64,000 nt of DNA from Limonium bicolor (taxonomy: Eukaryota > Streptophyta > Magnoliopsida > Caryophyllales > Plumbaginaceae), in assembly GCA_023374045.1 (NCBI GenBank), contig CM041781.1, positions 142,468,982-142,532,981 on the forward strand, in the 5' to 3' direction. The translations under genes and the position numbers were made by a program. This document shows positions 51,804 through 61,772 of this stretch, in pieces. The notes under the pieces were generated by a model, which did no database searches, had not been told where the DNA came from, and saw only the letters and a program-made list of their open reading frames with translations. Position 1 is the stretch's first letter. Every line of letters begins with the position of its first letter.

Positions 51804-53198
51804 GCGCAAAACCGTTAGTGTGTTTTACCGTACAAGTGTACGTGAACTATGATGTGCATAGCACAAAATGATTTGTTTTGATGATTGGTGTGTGTGTTAC
51901 ATAAACATACACATTCATTCATGGTTAATTGTGGTAATTACGCACGGAAGATGCGAATACCCTTGCGATAAGTGTGTTTATTGTGTTAACAAATGTGTGT
52001 GAAAGTATAAGTATATGGGGGTAAGGAAACTCCCGGGGAACTAAAACCCCGACTATATATGTTCATATAATACTAAATGTAAAACCGTGTATCGTATTTT
52101 GATAAAAGTATATATATATACAGTGTTGTGATTTATGAAGAGGTATGCCACCAACGTAGAACCTACTGAGAATTAAATTCCCTAGGTAACTTGATTTAAA
52201 ATAAATCGGGAAGATGATTGGTGGACATAGTTCCACCCTTGGAGATGTAATGATTACGACTAGATGGATTAGAAGATAGAAAATGGTACATGTTTGAATT
52301 AGTTGTTGTTTGAAATTAAAGTGGGAGGTGAAACTTGATTATCATGAGATCAAGGGAAGCCGAACACAAATTGGGGTGGAAAGATAGTTCAACTCTGATC
52401 CTGATCACATTAGGGTTGGATGATTCTTGAAACTCCCTATAAGTGGTCACAAATAATCACATCAAGAATAAGATGCAGTTAACAATAATTGGACTTGGAG
52501 TTGTATTGAATTTTCAAAAGAATTTTAAAATTGGGATTCAAATTCTCAATTGGTATTTTCAAGACATCAATTAATATTTTTAAGATTCTTAAACGGTATT
52601 TTCAAAAGAAGGACTACTTTTATGTGACCTTGTAAAGGATTTTCGATTAAGATCCTTCCAATAAAGGATTTCGTTATACTTAACCTCGTAGAGGGTATTT
52701 TCCTACTACTTGCTCACGAGCTGAGGACGTATGAGCCTTTGTCTTAGGACCGGTGACATGAGAAGTATATTTTAAAGATGTATGCAATTGTTTTGATCTC
52801 CCAAAGGAACGGGGACCAGAGTGTCCATCGTGACCGGTTCTGCGGGATCACAGTGTATATGTACTCTACATGGGTCTCGAACTCATGAAGAGATGGAAAA
52901 GGAATTTCTGGTTGATATACATGCTATGACATGTTGTGTGGTATGTGCCGTAATTATTATTTTGGACCTTGGGTCCTAATGTGATTGAATTCCGAAAGTG
53001 TTATGTTACCTAGACCATGTGTCTAAAGGTTGTTATGTTATCAAGACCTAAGAGTCTAAATGTTGCTATGTTACCCAGACCTAAGAGTCTAAGGGTTGTT
53101 ATGTATGTACAATGTTGTTAAGGTACCCGGACCATTAAGTCCGAGGCAACTAAGTAAGTATGTTATGTTATGTATGGATGTGTATATGTACCCGGACC

Positions 53199-53203
53199 GT
53201 TAA
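53199..53203. repeat. Presumed target-site duplication of element A (left copy)
   Basis: GTTAA directly before the LTR start; the partner lies beyond the window, so this is unconfirmed. Confidence 0.5.
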
Positions 53204-56200
53204 TGTAACACCCCTACTACGCACATCACATTACTAGAAATCGCAGCGAAAAGTAAACGACTAAACAGTAACTAAACGATTGGTGCTATAACGCCGTCAA
53301 CCACCCACGTGGTTAACAAGGCTGAATAAATACAAGTGTACCGGTCTGATGATCAGACTCCCGAGCATAGAACTAATAACCATATATATACATCAACAAA
53401 ATACCGAGTGTTTACACAAATCCTTCACTGTATACCGTCACTGTAAACTGTCATAATCAAGTATATAACACGCCACGGGAGCACAGGCGCATCCCGGGCA
53501 AACATCCAAAAGTACTCCAAAAGTAAACTACACTCTAGGATCTAGAGCCACTCTGCTTCTTCTCTCATCCTGCAGTATAAGAAATATGGATCCCCCGAGG
53601 GGGTCAGCAACCCTTGGCTGGCATGGTTAACGCGCAGTCCATCGACTACTGGAATGCGCGCAAACTATTTGTCATGATGACATGGTATTTATTTTAAACA
53701 CACAACTCATACATATATAACATAACATGGGTATTGTACACATCACACACATCACACGCATACAATTCCTTTTAGGAAGAGAACCAACACAGTTAGTCCC
53801 CATTAGAGCCTAGAGAATGTTGCCATGCTCATACTTAGCTCGTTACATAACTCGTTACCGTCCGGTTAGATTGAACGGTTAACTTAACACAAGGTGCCTC
53901 GGATATAGTGATCCAAGCACACCGAAATAACACATAGTATGCCCCTGTGGCCCGACGTGAGTCAGTAAAATAGCCTTGGTTAAGCTAAAGGGAAGGTTAG
54001 AAACCAAATTGGAAACTTAACCATAACATACAGAGAGAATCGAACCGGTTATGACATCGACTCCCATACTCACACGCGTGGCCGGAATAGACCGGACTCC
54101 TCACTTCCCCCGTTAACCCTTGTTAGTAGTCCATCATTGACCTCAACAAATAATTCACAATAATAGGTCAAGTCTTGTTAGACACACACAAGGGAGAAGA
54201 GTCATACTTAACAACATAATAGTATTTAACAACTGTAAACTCTTTACATGGTTTAATCTTACAAAGTCATAAGCACACAGAAAAGCAAACAACACACAAG
54301 CCGGTGTAAACCGGTAGGCAACAGACTGCAAGAAAACCATACCTTGGTCCTTGCCTCGACTGATTTCCACCTTGCGAGAATCCTAAACACATTAGTAACG
54401 TCGGTTAATTATTTATTTAACTTCAAACTTACTAAGTATTTAACATGATTGTATGACATGTTTTAGTGTCTATTCTACCCTAGGTTATCTTCATTATACA
54501 CCCTAGGGTTAACTACATAAGTCACATTCTTTTCTGTTTTTTTTTTACAAGTTTAGGTCCGACCGACCTTGCGACCGAACTTGTCCAAGTTCGGTCGATT
54601 CCAGAACATATTTCCGTCAAAATTTTCTACTCCGACCGAACTTACCAAGTCCGGTCCTATGTTCGGTCTTTTCCCGAGAGTTTCTCCCCTTTGTAAATTT
54701 AGCCCGACCGAACTTACCAAGTCCGGTCCCATGTTCGGTCGGTTCCAGTAACTCAATCCGTACACAAAATACAAGCCCGACCGACCTTGCAAGTCCGGTC
54801 CCCAAGGTCGGTCTTTTCCAGAAGCCAATTCTCGCAGGGTAAACTGGGCTCGACCGAACTTGCAAGTTCGGTCGCAAGTTCGGTTGCCCCAGACCTTTGT
54901 TTTCCTTTTTACATTCAACTCCAAACTTCACCCCATAACCTAGTACTCCCTAACCTCATTTGGGCACTTCAAACACACCTTAAGACATCCTTAAACACTC
55001 ATAAAACTCATTATCTAATTCCTTAAGCCTTTACCCATTTCTTCACAAAATTCCTAACACTTACAATGTTTTCTCCTAGTTTTTCAAGTGGTGTTTCATA
55101 CCTATGATAACTACTATCCCAAAATGCTTTCTCCTTATTTTAACATCATCTCCCAAGCATCATCTCTCACAACTAACTCCTTATATCCATCTTGACAATT
55201 CTTTTCCAAGTTTACACTTTCTCCTTATTACCAAAGTTTGCCTAAGTATTTACCTAAGTCCCAAGGTGGCTTTGGTACTTGCTAAAATCTCAAGATCATG
55301 CCTAAGTCCTTATTACACTCTAGAACACTTCCTAGTTCATCAAATTCCTTTACAACATCTTAACTCCTTATGCATTTCCTAAATTTCGACATAAGTTCTC
55401 CTAGTATTTTGTTACACCTTAGCACATTGTTTTCATCTTAAACATCCAAGAACACTAAGAACACCAAGAACACTTTCTTACACAACTTCACCAAATTCAC
55501 ACTACATCACAATATAGTGCATAATTTAAATTGCATGGCACTTAGGCCCTTAAAATGCATGGCTCTTAGGCCCTTAAAGTGCTTAAATCATAAACACTGA
55601 ATTTCCACAATATATGCCTTTAACCTGCGATTACATACAACAAGACATATGTTATTTTACTAGTCTCCTTGAGAACATTTACTAGGTCATTTACCATTTG
55701 CTCTTTAGGTAGTTTTAATAAGCATTTATAAGCTCATTTCTCCTAAGGCATTAAACAACATTAGGTTAGTAGATTTACCTCTTTTCAAAAACTTCCTTTC
55801 TTGTTTCACTACAAGACCGGTAGGGTATTTGATTCCTTGTCAAGTTCTAAACAATATACAAACATTATAATGAGTATTCAAGCTATAAGCTTCATCTCAT
55901 TGTAAACCCTAATTTTACATTGTTTCAAAAACATTAATGTAGTTGTTTTACCTTGATCTTTGAAGAGAGTTTGAATATATAACAAGAGAGGACTCCACCT
56001 AGTCCATGAAGAGTTGGAATGAAGCTAGAACAAGGTCACACAAAGAGCTATATCAATGTGTATTTTCGGTCAAGGTAAAAACATGGAGGAAACATGATTT
56101 TTCTTTGAGATTCCTTACCTAGAAGCAAAGGAGAGTAATGATATGTCAAAATACAAGCTCAAGCTCCTTCAATGGTGGAACACCTTGGCACCGAAATGGG

Positions 56201-57063
56201 GCTCTTGGAGTTTTGAGAAGATAGGAATGAAGAGCTTGATGAGAGGAAGAGATTGGTGGTCTTAGAATTTGATTTGGACAAGTGAGCTTGATTTAGCAAG
56301 AGGTCAAAGTGGAGTTTCTATGGTGGTAGTGGTATACCGAGAGAGAACAGCAAGGAGGAAGGGAGAAGAAGATTGTGACCGTGGGAAATGAAGGAAGGAA
56401 AAGAGAGAATGAGATAGAATTTGTTTAAGAGATATTTGTAGTAATAAAGAAAAGTAAGTTTAATTAGTTTTCTTTACTTACTTATTATATCAACTAGAGA
56501 GTGGTGAGTCACCACACTTAAAAACCGGCCCCCTTTATTAGTATGAGGGTACTTTAGTCTTTGTTTGTCAATTTAATTACTTAATACAACATATGTTATA
56601 AACTAGCTTATAAAAATCACTATTCATCTAAACAAGGCACTTAGAAGGAAATTTTGATTTCCATTAATTATAGCCACCCAAATGTGATATATATAGTACA
56701 CATATATATTTAAGAGTAATGATGGACATTTAGCAATTCAAAACTCATTTACAAGACAATTTTTCAAAAATGTGCTTTAAGACTCCTAAAGCACATTTTG
56801 TGTTTAAACTTGTTTTCAAGCTTGGTTTTCTTTGGTAATTGGTTTAATAAGTTCATTAGTATATAGATGAGGTATTGGTAAGTTCATTAGGTCTTAACCA
56901 AGTTTATCCCAAGCTTAGAGCACATTTTGGCTCTTATTGACTTTAAAGCACATTTTGTGTTTCTTTTGTTTAAATTTGTTTACTAAGGTTTCTAAGACTC
57001 TTTTTAGTCTTATTACACCCTATTTAGGTGTTTAAACAACATAACTAGGTTTGGGGTATTTCA
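53204..57063 (-). repeat. 3' LTR of element A
   Basis: 3,860 bp, TGTAACACCCC...GGGGTATTTCA. The first 557 bp match 63444-64000 with few differences. It contains a palindromic array (54558-54897) and the core shared with B and C (about 53820-54345). No coding sequence of its own is seen. Confidence 0.93.
54558..54897. repeat. Five-unit palindromic array in the A LTR
   Basis: Units of about 68-72 bp with GACCGAACTT or GACCGACCTTG paired with AAGTTCGGTC, AAGTCCGGTC or AAGGTCGGTC, then a TTCCAG-type tail. Clearly homologous to the B array but with one more unit. Confidence 0.83.
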
Positions 57064-57080
57064 ATCTACCCCCCTTAAAA
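57064..57080 (-). promoter_or_regulatory. Polypurine tract of element A
   Basis: TTTTAAGGGGGGTAGAT in element orientation, directly before the 3' LTR. Confidence 0.92.
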
Positions 57081-57100
57081 GAACTTTGTCCCCAAAGTTC
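57081..57100 (-). promoter_or_regulatory. Hairpin adjacent to the A polypurine tract
   Basis: GAACTTTG, loop TCCC, CAAAGTTC: a perfect 8-bp stem. It is the counterpart of 15651-15670 in B, where the seventh pair is C-G instead of T-A. Confidence 0.75.
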
Positions 57101-57300
57101 ATACTTCCACATAACCTAAACATTAGAACATGAGAACACATATCAACAACACTTCTATATCACATTAACAACATCTTACATCATATCGGACACATGGTCC
57201 AAACAACAAAACATCACAACATCGTTCAGACTCAGCGGTCTGTAACATAACATAGACAATGTATACATATACATGTCGCACAAACCATAACCGAAACGGC

Positions 57301-57334
57301 TCTACCCCCTAAAATAGGGTACGCCCGTACCCTA
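57301..57334 (-). promoter_or_regulatory. Internal hairpin plus second purine tract of element A
   Basis: TAGGGTACG and CGTACCCTA (57315-57334) pair over 9 bp with a 2-nt loop, followed in element orientation by AGGGGGTAGA. It lies just after the chromodomain, within the end of the pol reading frame or its 3' UTR. Confidence 0.68.
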
Positions 57335-57354
57335 TACATACAAACACTAAGAGT

Positions 57355-57495
57355 AAACAACGACGGGTACTTCGCCTTCATCTTATCTTCCAGCTCCCAA
57401 GTGGCCTCCTCAACGTCCTGGTTAGACCAGAGAACCTTCACCAGTCTCACAGACTTATGGCGAGTGTCTCGAGTCTTAGTGTCCAGAATCCGTAC
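57355..57495 (-). CDS. Chromodomain at the integrase C-terminus
   Basis: About 47 residues starting PVRILDTKTRD, with VRLVKVLWSNQ, VEEATWE and KYPSLF, the signature of Tekay-clade chromodomains. In this clade the domain is thought to steer integration toward particular chromatin. The frame is open through it and on to a stop at 57232-57234; the tail after KYPSLF is probably not functional protein. Confidence 0.9.
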
Positions 57496-58749
57496 CGGAG
57501 TCTCCACTGATCGCATGGTCGGCTCTAAAGTTAGCCTTTCAGGCTGAAGCACATGAGACGGATGAGACATATACTTCTTCAACTGGGACACATGAAATAC
57601 ATCATGTACCTTGCCCAGCTCGGCGGGTAAGTCAAGTCTATAAGCTACCGGGCGATCCGCTCCGTCACAACATAAGGCCCCACATATTTTGGGCTCAACT
57701 TGCCCTTCTGGCCAAAACAAAACACTCCCTTCATGGGGGATACCCTCAAAAATACCTGATCGCCCACGGCGAACTCCAGGTCACGTCGGCGCACATCTGC
57801 GTACGACTTCTGTCTATCCTGAGCTGCTTTCATATTAGCCCTGATCTGGCGAACTTCTGCCTGAACTTGCTCAAGATACTCTGGTCCTATAATGACCGTC
57901 TCACTCGACTCATCCCAGCATAATGGCGTGCGGCATGGTCTACCGTACAATGCCTGGAAGGGAGACATCTTGATCGATGCATGATAACTGTTGTTGTAAC
58001 TAAACTCGATCAGATGTAACTAGTCAATCCAGCTGGTCTGAAAGTCAAGTGCACATGCACGTAGCATATCCTCAAGTGTCTGAATAGTGCGCTCACTCTG
58101 ACCATCGGTCTGTGGGTGAAACGCTGTACTCAATTTCAGTTCAGTACCCAATGCCTCTCGTGTAGACTTCCAATATCTGGATAGGAATCTGGTGTCTCTG
58201 TCAGATACAATCGTCTTTGGTACACCATGATGTCTTACAATTTCTTTGTCGAAGAGCTCTGCAAGCTTAGCCACTTTCCAGGTGTCCTTCATCGGTATGA
58301 ATCGAGCCACCTTGGTCAGTCGGTCTACCACAACCCAAATCATATTCAGACCTCCCCTTGTAGGGAAGCCCTACCACGAAGTCCATAGATATGTCATGGA
58401 ACTTCCATTCCGGCACTGGCATTGGCTGCACCAGACCACCAGGCCGTCGGTGCTCAAACTTGACCTTCTGACAAGTGAGACACCTCAAACACATAGTCAT
58501 TCACATCCTTTTTTCATTCCAGCCCACCAGAAATATCTTTCATACCTTTATACATCTTTGAAGCTCCGGGGTGAATCGAAGTCGTAGAACAGTGGGATTC
58601 ACTCAATATGCGCTCCTTCAGCTCAGCGCTACTCCTGGGTATACACAACCGGCCATTAAGCCTAATCAGGTCATCATCGTGGAGTCTGAAGTCGTACTTC
58701 TGACCCTCGAATGTGCCATCAATAAGCTTCTGCCTAATCTCCATCATGT
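57496..58749 (-). pseudogene. Tekay integrase, frameshifted
   Basis: A zinc-binding region with CLRCLTCQ (near 58490) is followed by the core: [18 protein letters not shown] and GQSERTIQ supply the DDE triad. Later blocks are MSPFQALYGRPCRTP, the GPY-type motif KLSPKYVGPYVV and VFHVSQLKKY, leading into the chromodomain. Frame changes or stops occur near 58505, 58350, 58020 and 57700. The enzyme would insert the cDNA; this copy as read could not encode it in one piece. Confidence 0.9.
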
Positions 58750-59300
58750 ACTGATCCGTCATCTGAGCACTCCGCACCTCTTCAACCAAGCCAGTATGAG
58801 AGACTAGCGAATGGAGAGAGTGTGCTCGGCGACTCAATGCGTCAGCTACCACATTTGCCTTACCCTCATTGTACTGTAAATTGATGTCATAATCATTCAG
58901 AAATTCAACCCACCTTATTTGCCTCATGTTCAACTCCTTCTGAGTGAACAAGTACTTTAAACTCTTGTGGTCAGAATAAATCGTCACACTTACCCCATAC
59001 AAGTGATGTCGCCATATCTTCAGTGCGAAGACAATGGCCCCCAATTCTAAGTCGTGGGTAGGGTAGTTCTCCTCATGCTTCTTCAGCTGTCGAGAGGCGT
59101 AAGCTACGACCTTCCCGTGCTGCATCAATACACAAACCATACCCTGCCTGATGCGTCGCAATAGACCTCAAAACCATCTGGACCGTCTGGTAATGTCAGA
59201 ATCGGTGCAGATGTCAGAGCATCCTTGAGACTCGCGAAAGAACTCTCACAGTCGACTGTCCACTCGAATGGTGCATCCTTTTCATCAAGGAAGTCATCGG
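58750..59300 (-). pseudogene. Tekay RNase H domain
   Basis: Visible blocks are [38 protein letters not shown] and [20 protein letters not shown], then VVADALSRR at the junction to integrase. The first acidic block, just before 59161, is in another frame. The domain removes RNA from the hybrid during reverse transcription. Confidence 0.88.
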
Positions 59301-60355
59301 CTTCGAGACACTGGAGAAGTTCTTCACAAATCTCCTATAGTAACCTGCCAGACCGAGGAAGCTCCTGATGTCGGTAACTGTCTTCGGCCTAGGCCAGGTG
59401 CGCACTGCATCTATCTTTGCGGATCAACAGCGATCCCGGCCTCAGAAATCACATGTCCAAGGAAAGATACTTGGTTCAACCAAAATTCACACTTAGAAAA
59501 TTTAGCATACAGCTGGTTCTTTCTCAATGTTTGCAACACATCTCTCAGGTGGCTTTCATGCTCACCTCTCGATTTCGAATACACAAGTATGATCGATGAA
59601 GACTACCACTGATTTGTCCAACTGATCTTGGAACAAACGGTTCATTAAGTCCATGAACTTTGCTGGTGCATTTGACAAGCCAAACGGCATAACTGTGAAC
59701 TCATAATGCCCATACCTAGTTCTGAAGGCTATCTTTTCGATATCACTGTCACGGATGGCAATCTGGTGGTATCCGGAACGTAGGTCTATCTTGGAGAATA
59801 CTGATGCTCCCCTCAGCTGATCAAATAGATCGTCGATGCGTGGTAAGGGGTAACGGTTCTTCACCGTAACAGCATTCAGCTCCCGATAATCAATACACAG
59901 GCGGAGGCTACCGTCCTTCTTCTTCACGAAGAGGACCGGCGCTCCCCATGGTGAAACACTGGGGCGGATAAAGCCCTTGTCGAGTAGGTCTCTCAGCTGC
60001 TCCTTGAGCTCTGTCATCTCTGCTGGAGCCATACGATAAGGTGCTTTCGCAATGGGTCCGGTGCCCGGAACTAGATCAATCTCAAACTCAACCTCTCGTG
60101 CTGGCGGCATGCCCGGTAGTTCCTTAGGAAATACCTCAGGAAACTCCGACACTACCGGCACATCTGGGCTAAACTCAGGGTCTCTCTCTATGTCCTGGAC
60201 ATAGCAGAGGTATACATCACTCCCTCGTCGTAACTCGTGATACATAGCCATGGCGGTGATGATCTGAGTCGAAGGCTCCCTGGGCCTCTGGCGGTAAGAT
60301 ATGGTAACCCAGATGGACTCCGAAGAAGCAGTCGATGCTCGGCACACAGGATTCT
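59214..60355 (-). pseudogene. Tekay reverse transcriptase, active-site box damaged
   Basis: Long open stretch with [34 protein letters not shown] (split here as two blocks), [23 protein letters not shown] and [11 protein letters not shown]. At the catalytic F-I-D-D box (about 59598-59590) two bases appear to be missing, giving FIDHTC and changing frame. The thumb region is readable in the new frame at 59560-59415, and [16 protein letters not shown] follows at about 59370. The rest is well preserved, so the loss is recent or a sequencing error. Confidence 0.92.
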
Positions 60356-60714
60356 GCCCTTGTGCCGCTCCAACCAGTTCATCCCGACAATCACATCAAA
60401 GCCTAGTCCGTCGAACTCTATCAAGTCGATCGGAAACTCTTCCCCTGATTCGAACAATAGCATCTCGGTAGTAGCGGGTACATCTGATCCGCTCTTTCGA
60501 CGGGAGAGTGACCACGAAGTCTGGCATCTCTTCACCGTCTAACCCCAGCCTCTTCGCAAATGATAGCGAAATGAATGTGTGTGAGGCTCCAGAGTCGAAC
60601 AAGATCGATGCATCCACGCCATTCACTGGAAAGGTACCGGTGAGGATTGTGCCGCTCTTGCCGGCTTCTGCCTTACTGCAGACACTCAGTATACCTCCCG
60701 TCCGAGTGCACAGC
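60356..60714 (-). pseudogene. Tekay aspartic protease
   Basis: TGTFPVNGVDASILFDSGAS holds the catalytic Asp (codon 60596-60594), followed by FAKRLGLDGEEMPDF. After a frame change near 60500 come [18 protein letters not shown] and ILC near the end of the domain. The reading frame opens after a stop just upstream of an AATTAG splice-acceptor-like site at 60715, which would suit expression by splicing from gag. It processes the polyprotein. Confidence 0.87.
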
Positions 60715-60715
60715 C

Positions 60716-60896
60716 TAATTCATTGGCAAACTAATAAGTATTGGGTAACAACACGATTTATATGCTTCAAACAACTCCACTTTATTCATTAACGCACTCT
60801 TTTACAACATTCATTGGCTTATACTGTCGCCATGATTCACACTTACAACATCCTTAATACACACTGGTCTATCACATAATTATACAAGGCTTAAAA
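60716..60896 (-). other. Spacer between the AlkB-like ORF and protease
   Basis: About 180 bp, AT-rich with stops in all three minus-strand frames, ending in the acceptor-like TTAG at 60715. Behaves like an intron 3' part or an untranslated spacer. Confidence 0.5.
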
Positions 60897-61551
60897 CTAT
60901 CTGAAGGTCAAATTCAAACGTCCGGGTTTCATGTGTGTGGCATTGATCACTGCCGACGGTGCGGTATTCAGTTTGATCTTTCGGATGCCATGGTATAGCA
61001 TCCTTGATTGTCCACCCATGATTAATACATCTCCTGATTTCAACAGTAACTTCTTTGCGAGGTCAGCACGCTTCTGCTCGCCATACACAAACACTGCGGT
61101 ATCACCAATGGACCAAGACACCACTGGTACTCCCTTACTTAGAGACTCGGGTGTCTCGTCCTTGTCTTGGTGTATACCTAACCGTCCACCTTTCTGGTAG
61201 AAGTTCACAATACATGATCTGCTTCACACTTGGAATTGACTCCGTTTCAACTTGTTGAGCAATTCCCACGGCGTGGTTAACGACCGCAAGGAACTCCTCA
61301 GGTATACTTGGTACCGTTGCTCCATCTTCAGCTCGTACTTCTTGATATGACTTGGTGTAAGGGTTCCAGTCCTTACCCATGCACATCATCTTCAATTGCA
61401 TCCTTGCTCCGTTCGGGCATTCGGGTGTGTAGAACCCTCCTGGTTTTGCTCCAAGTTCATCGCATCGTCTGATGATATGGATTTGTGCTTCCGGTGTCAG
61501 GTATCCATTTAAAAGTATCATACCTGGCTGGATAACCTGACATTGCTCCAA
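60897..61551 (-). CDS. AlkB-like Fe(II)/2-oxoglutarate dioxygenase captured by element A (one frameshift)
   Basis: AlkB-family enzymes remove methyl groups from nucleic acid bases. The N-terminal part (61551 to about 61205) reads VIQPGMILLNGYLTPEAQ, GGFYTPECPNGARMQLKMMC and IPEEFLAVV. The catalytic part, one frame over, reads NFYQKGGRLGIHQDKDE (iron ligands His 61172-61170 and Asp 61166-61164), VVSWSIGDTAVF, GDVLIMGGQSRMLYHGI (third ligand His) and ends RLNLTFR, the 2-oxoglutarate-binding Arg motif, directly before TAG (60899-60897). The length and natural stop indicate a complete domain of about 215 residues. The frame break is one base at about 61204-61215. Motifs fit the ALKBH1/bacterial-AlkB type. 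It sits between gag and protease in the same strand; no ATG precedes it, so splicing to gag (61772/61523) or use of the ATG at 61521-61519 is likely. Family call firm; expression inferred. Confidence 0.88.
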
Positions 61552-61772
61552 CGAAAGTCGGTGATGTTAATGGTGGTTTCTCCAGGGTTTGGTGTGGGTG
61601 GGATTGGATAACATATATTGAAAGTTCCTTTAAGTTTAGAGTACTCTAATTAGGTAAATCTCACACTATACTTCATTTATTTACTCACATGGTTGTTTAT
61701 TTAAACTCACTCACACACATGCATGAAATGCGGTATGCAGACACTCTTTACATTTAACAGTTTAGGTGGTAC
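61524..61772 (-). other. Possible third intron, gag to AlkB-like ORF
   Basis: Donor CCAG|GTACC at 61772 and acceptor CCAG|GTATG ending at 61524 would join gag to the AlkB-like frame in phase. The acceptor lacks a good pyrimidine tract, and the two ends share CCAGGTA, so a direct repeat is an alternative reading. Without splicing, gag stops at 61762-61764. A longer splice from the same donor to 60715 would skip the AlkB ORF. Confidence 0.4.

Larger units (their letters stand above)
46275..53203 (+). mobile_element. Element C: LARD-like element, LTR/interior deletion, interrupted by A
   Basis: Starts TGAAATACCCC at 46275 after the putative duplication TTAGC (46270-46274). The LTR runs to about 49985, where similarity to the B LTR (down to about 11600 there) stops. 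The following sequence matches the B interior, so the LTR inner end, the PBS and the first part of the interior are missing. The interior is non-coding and homologous to B. Element A is inserted at 53204, and the remainder of C lies outside the window. Confidence 0.72.
49986..53203 (+). other. Non-coding interior of element C
   Basis: 3.2 kb without recognisable genes. 49986-50320 has no match elsewhere in the window that I can see. From about 50320 onward it follows the B interior in the same element orientation. It contains the 65-bp block (50993-51060), the hairpin/purine-tract module (51770-51803) and the T-arm-like motif (about 52868-52890). Runs of ACCCAGACC/CCGGACC-type repeats occur at 52970-53200. 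Confidence 0.7.
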
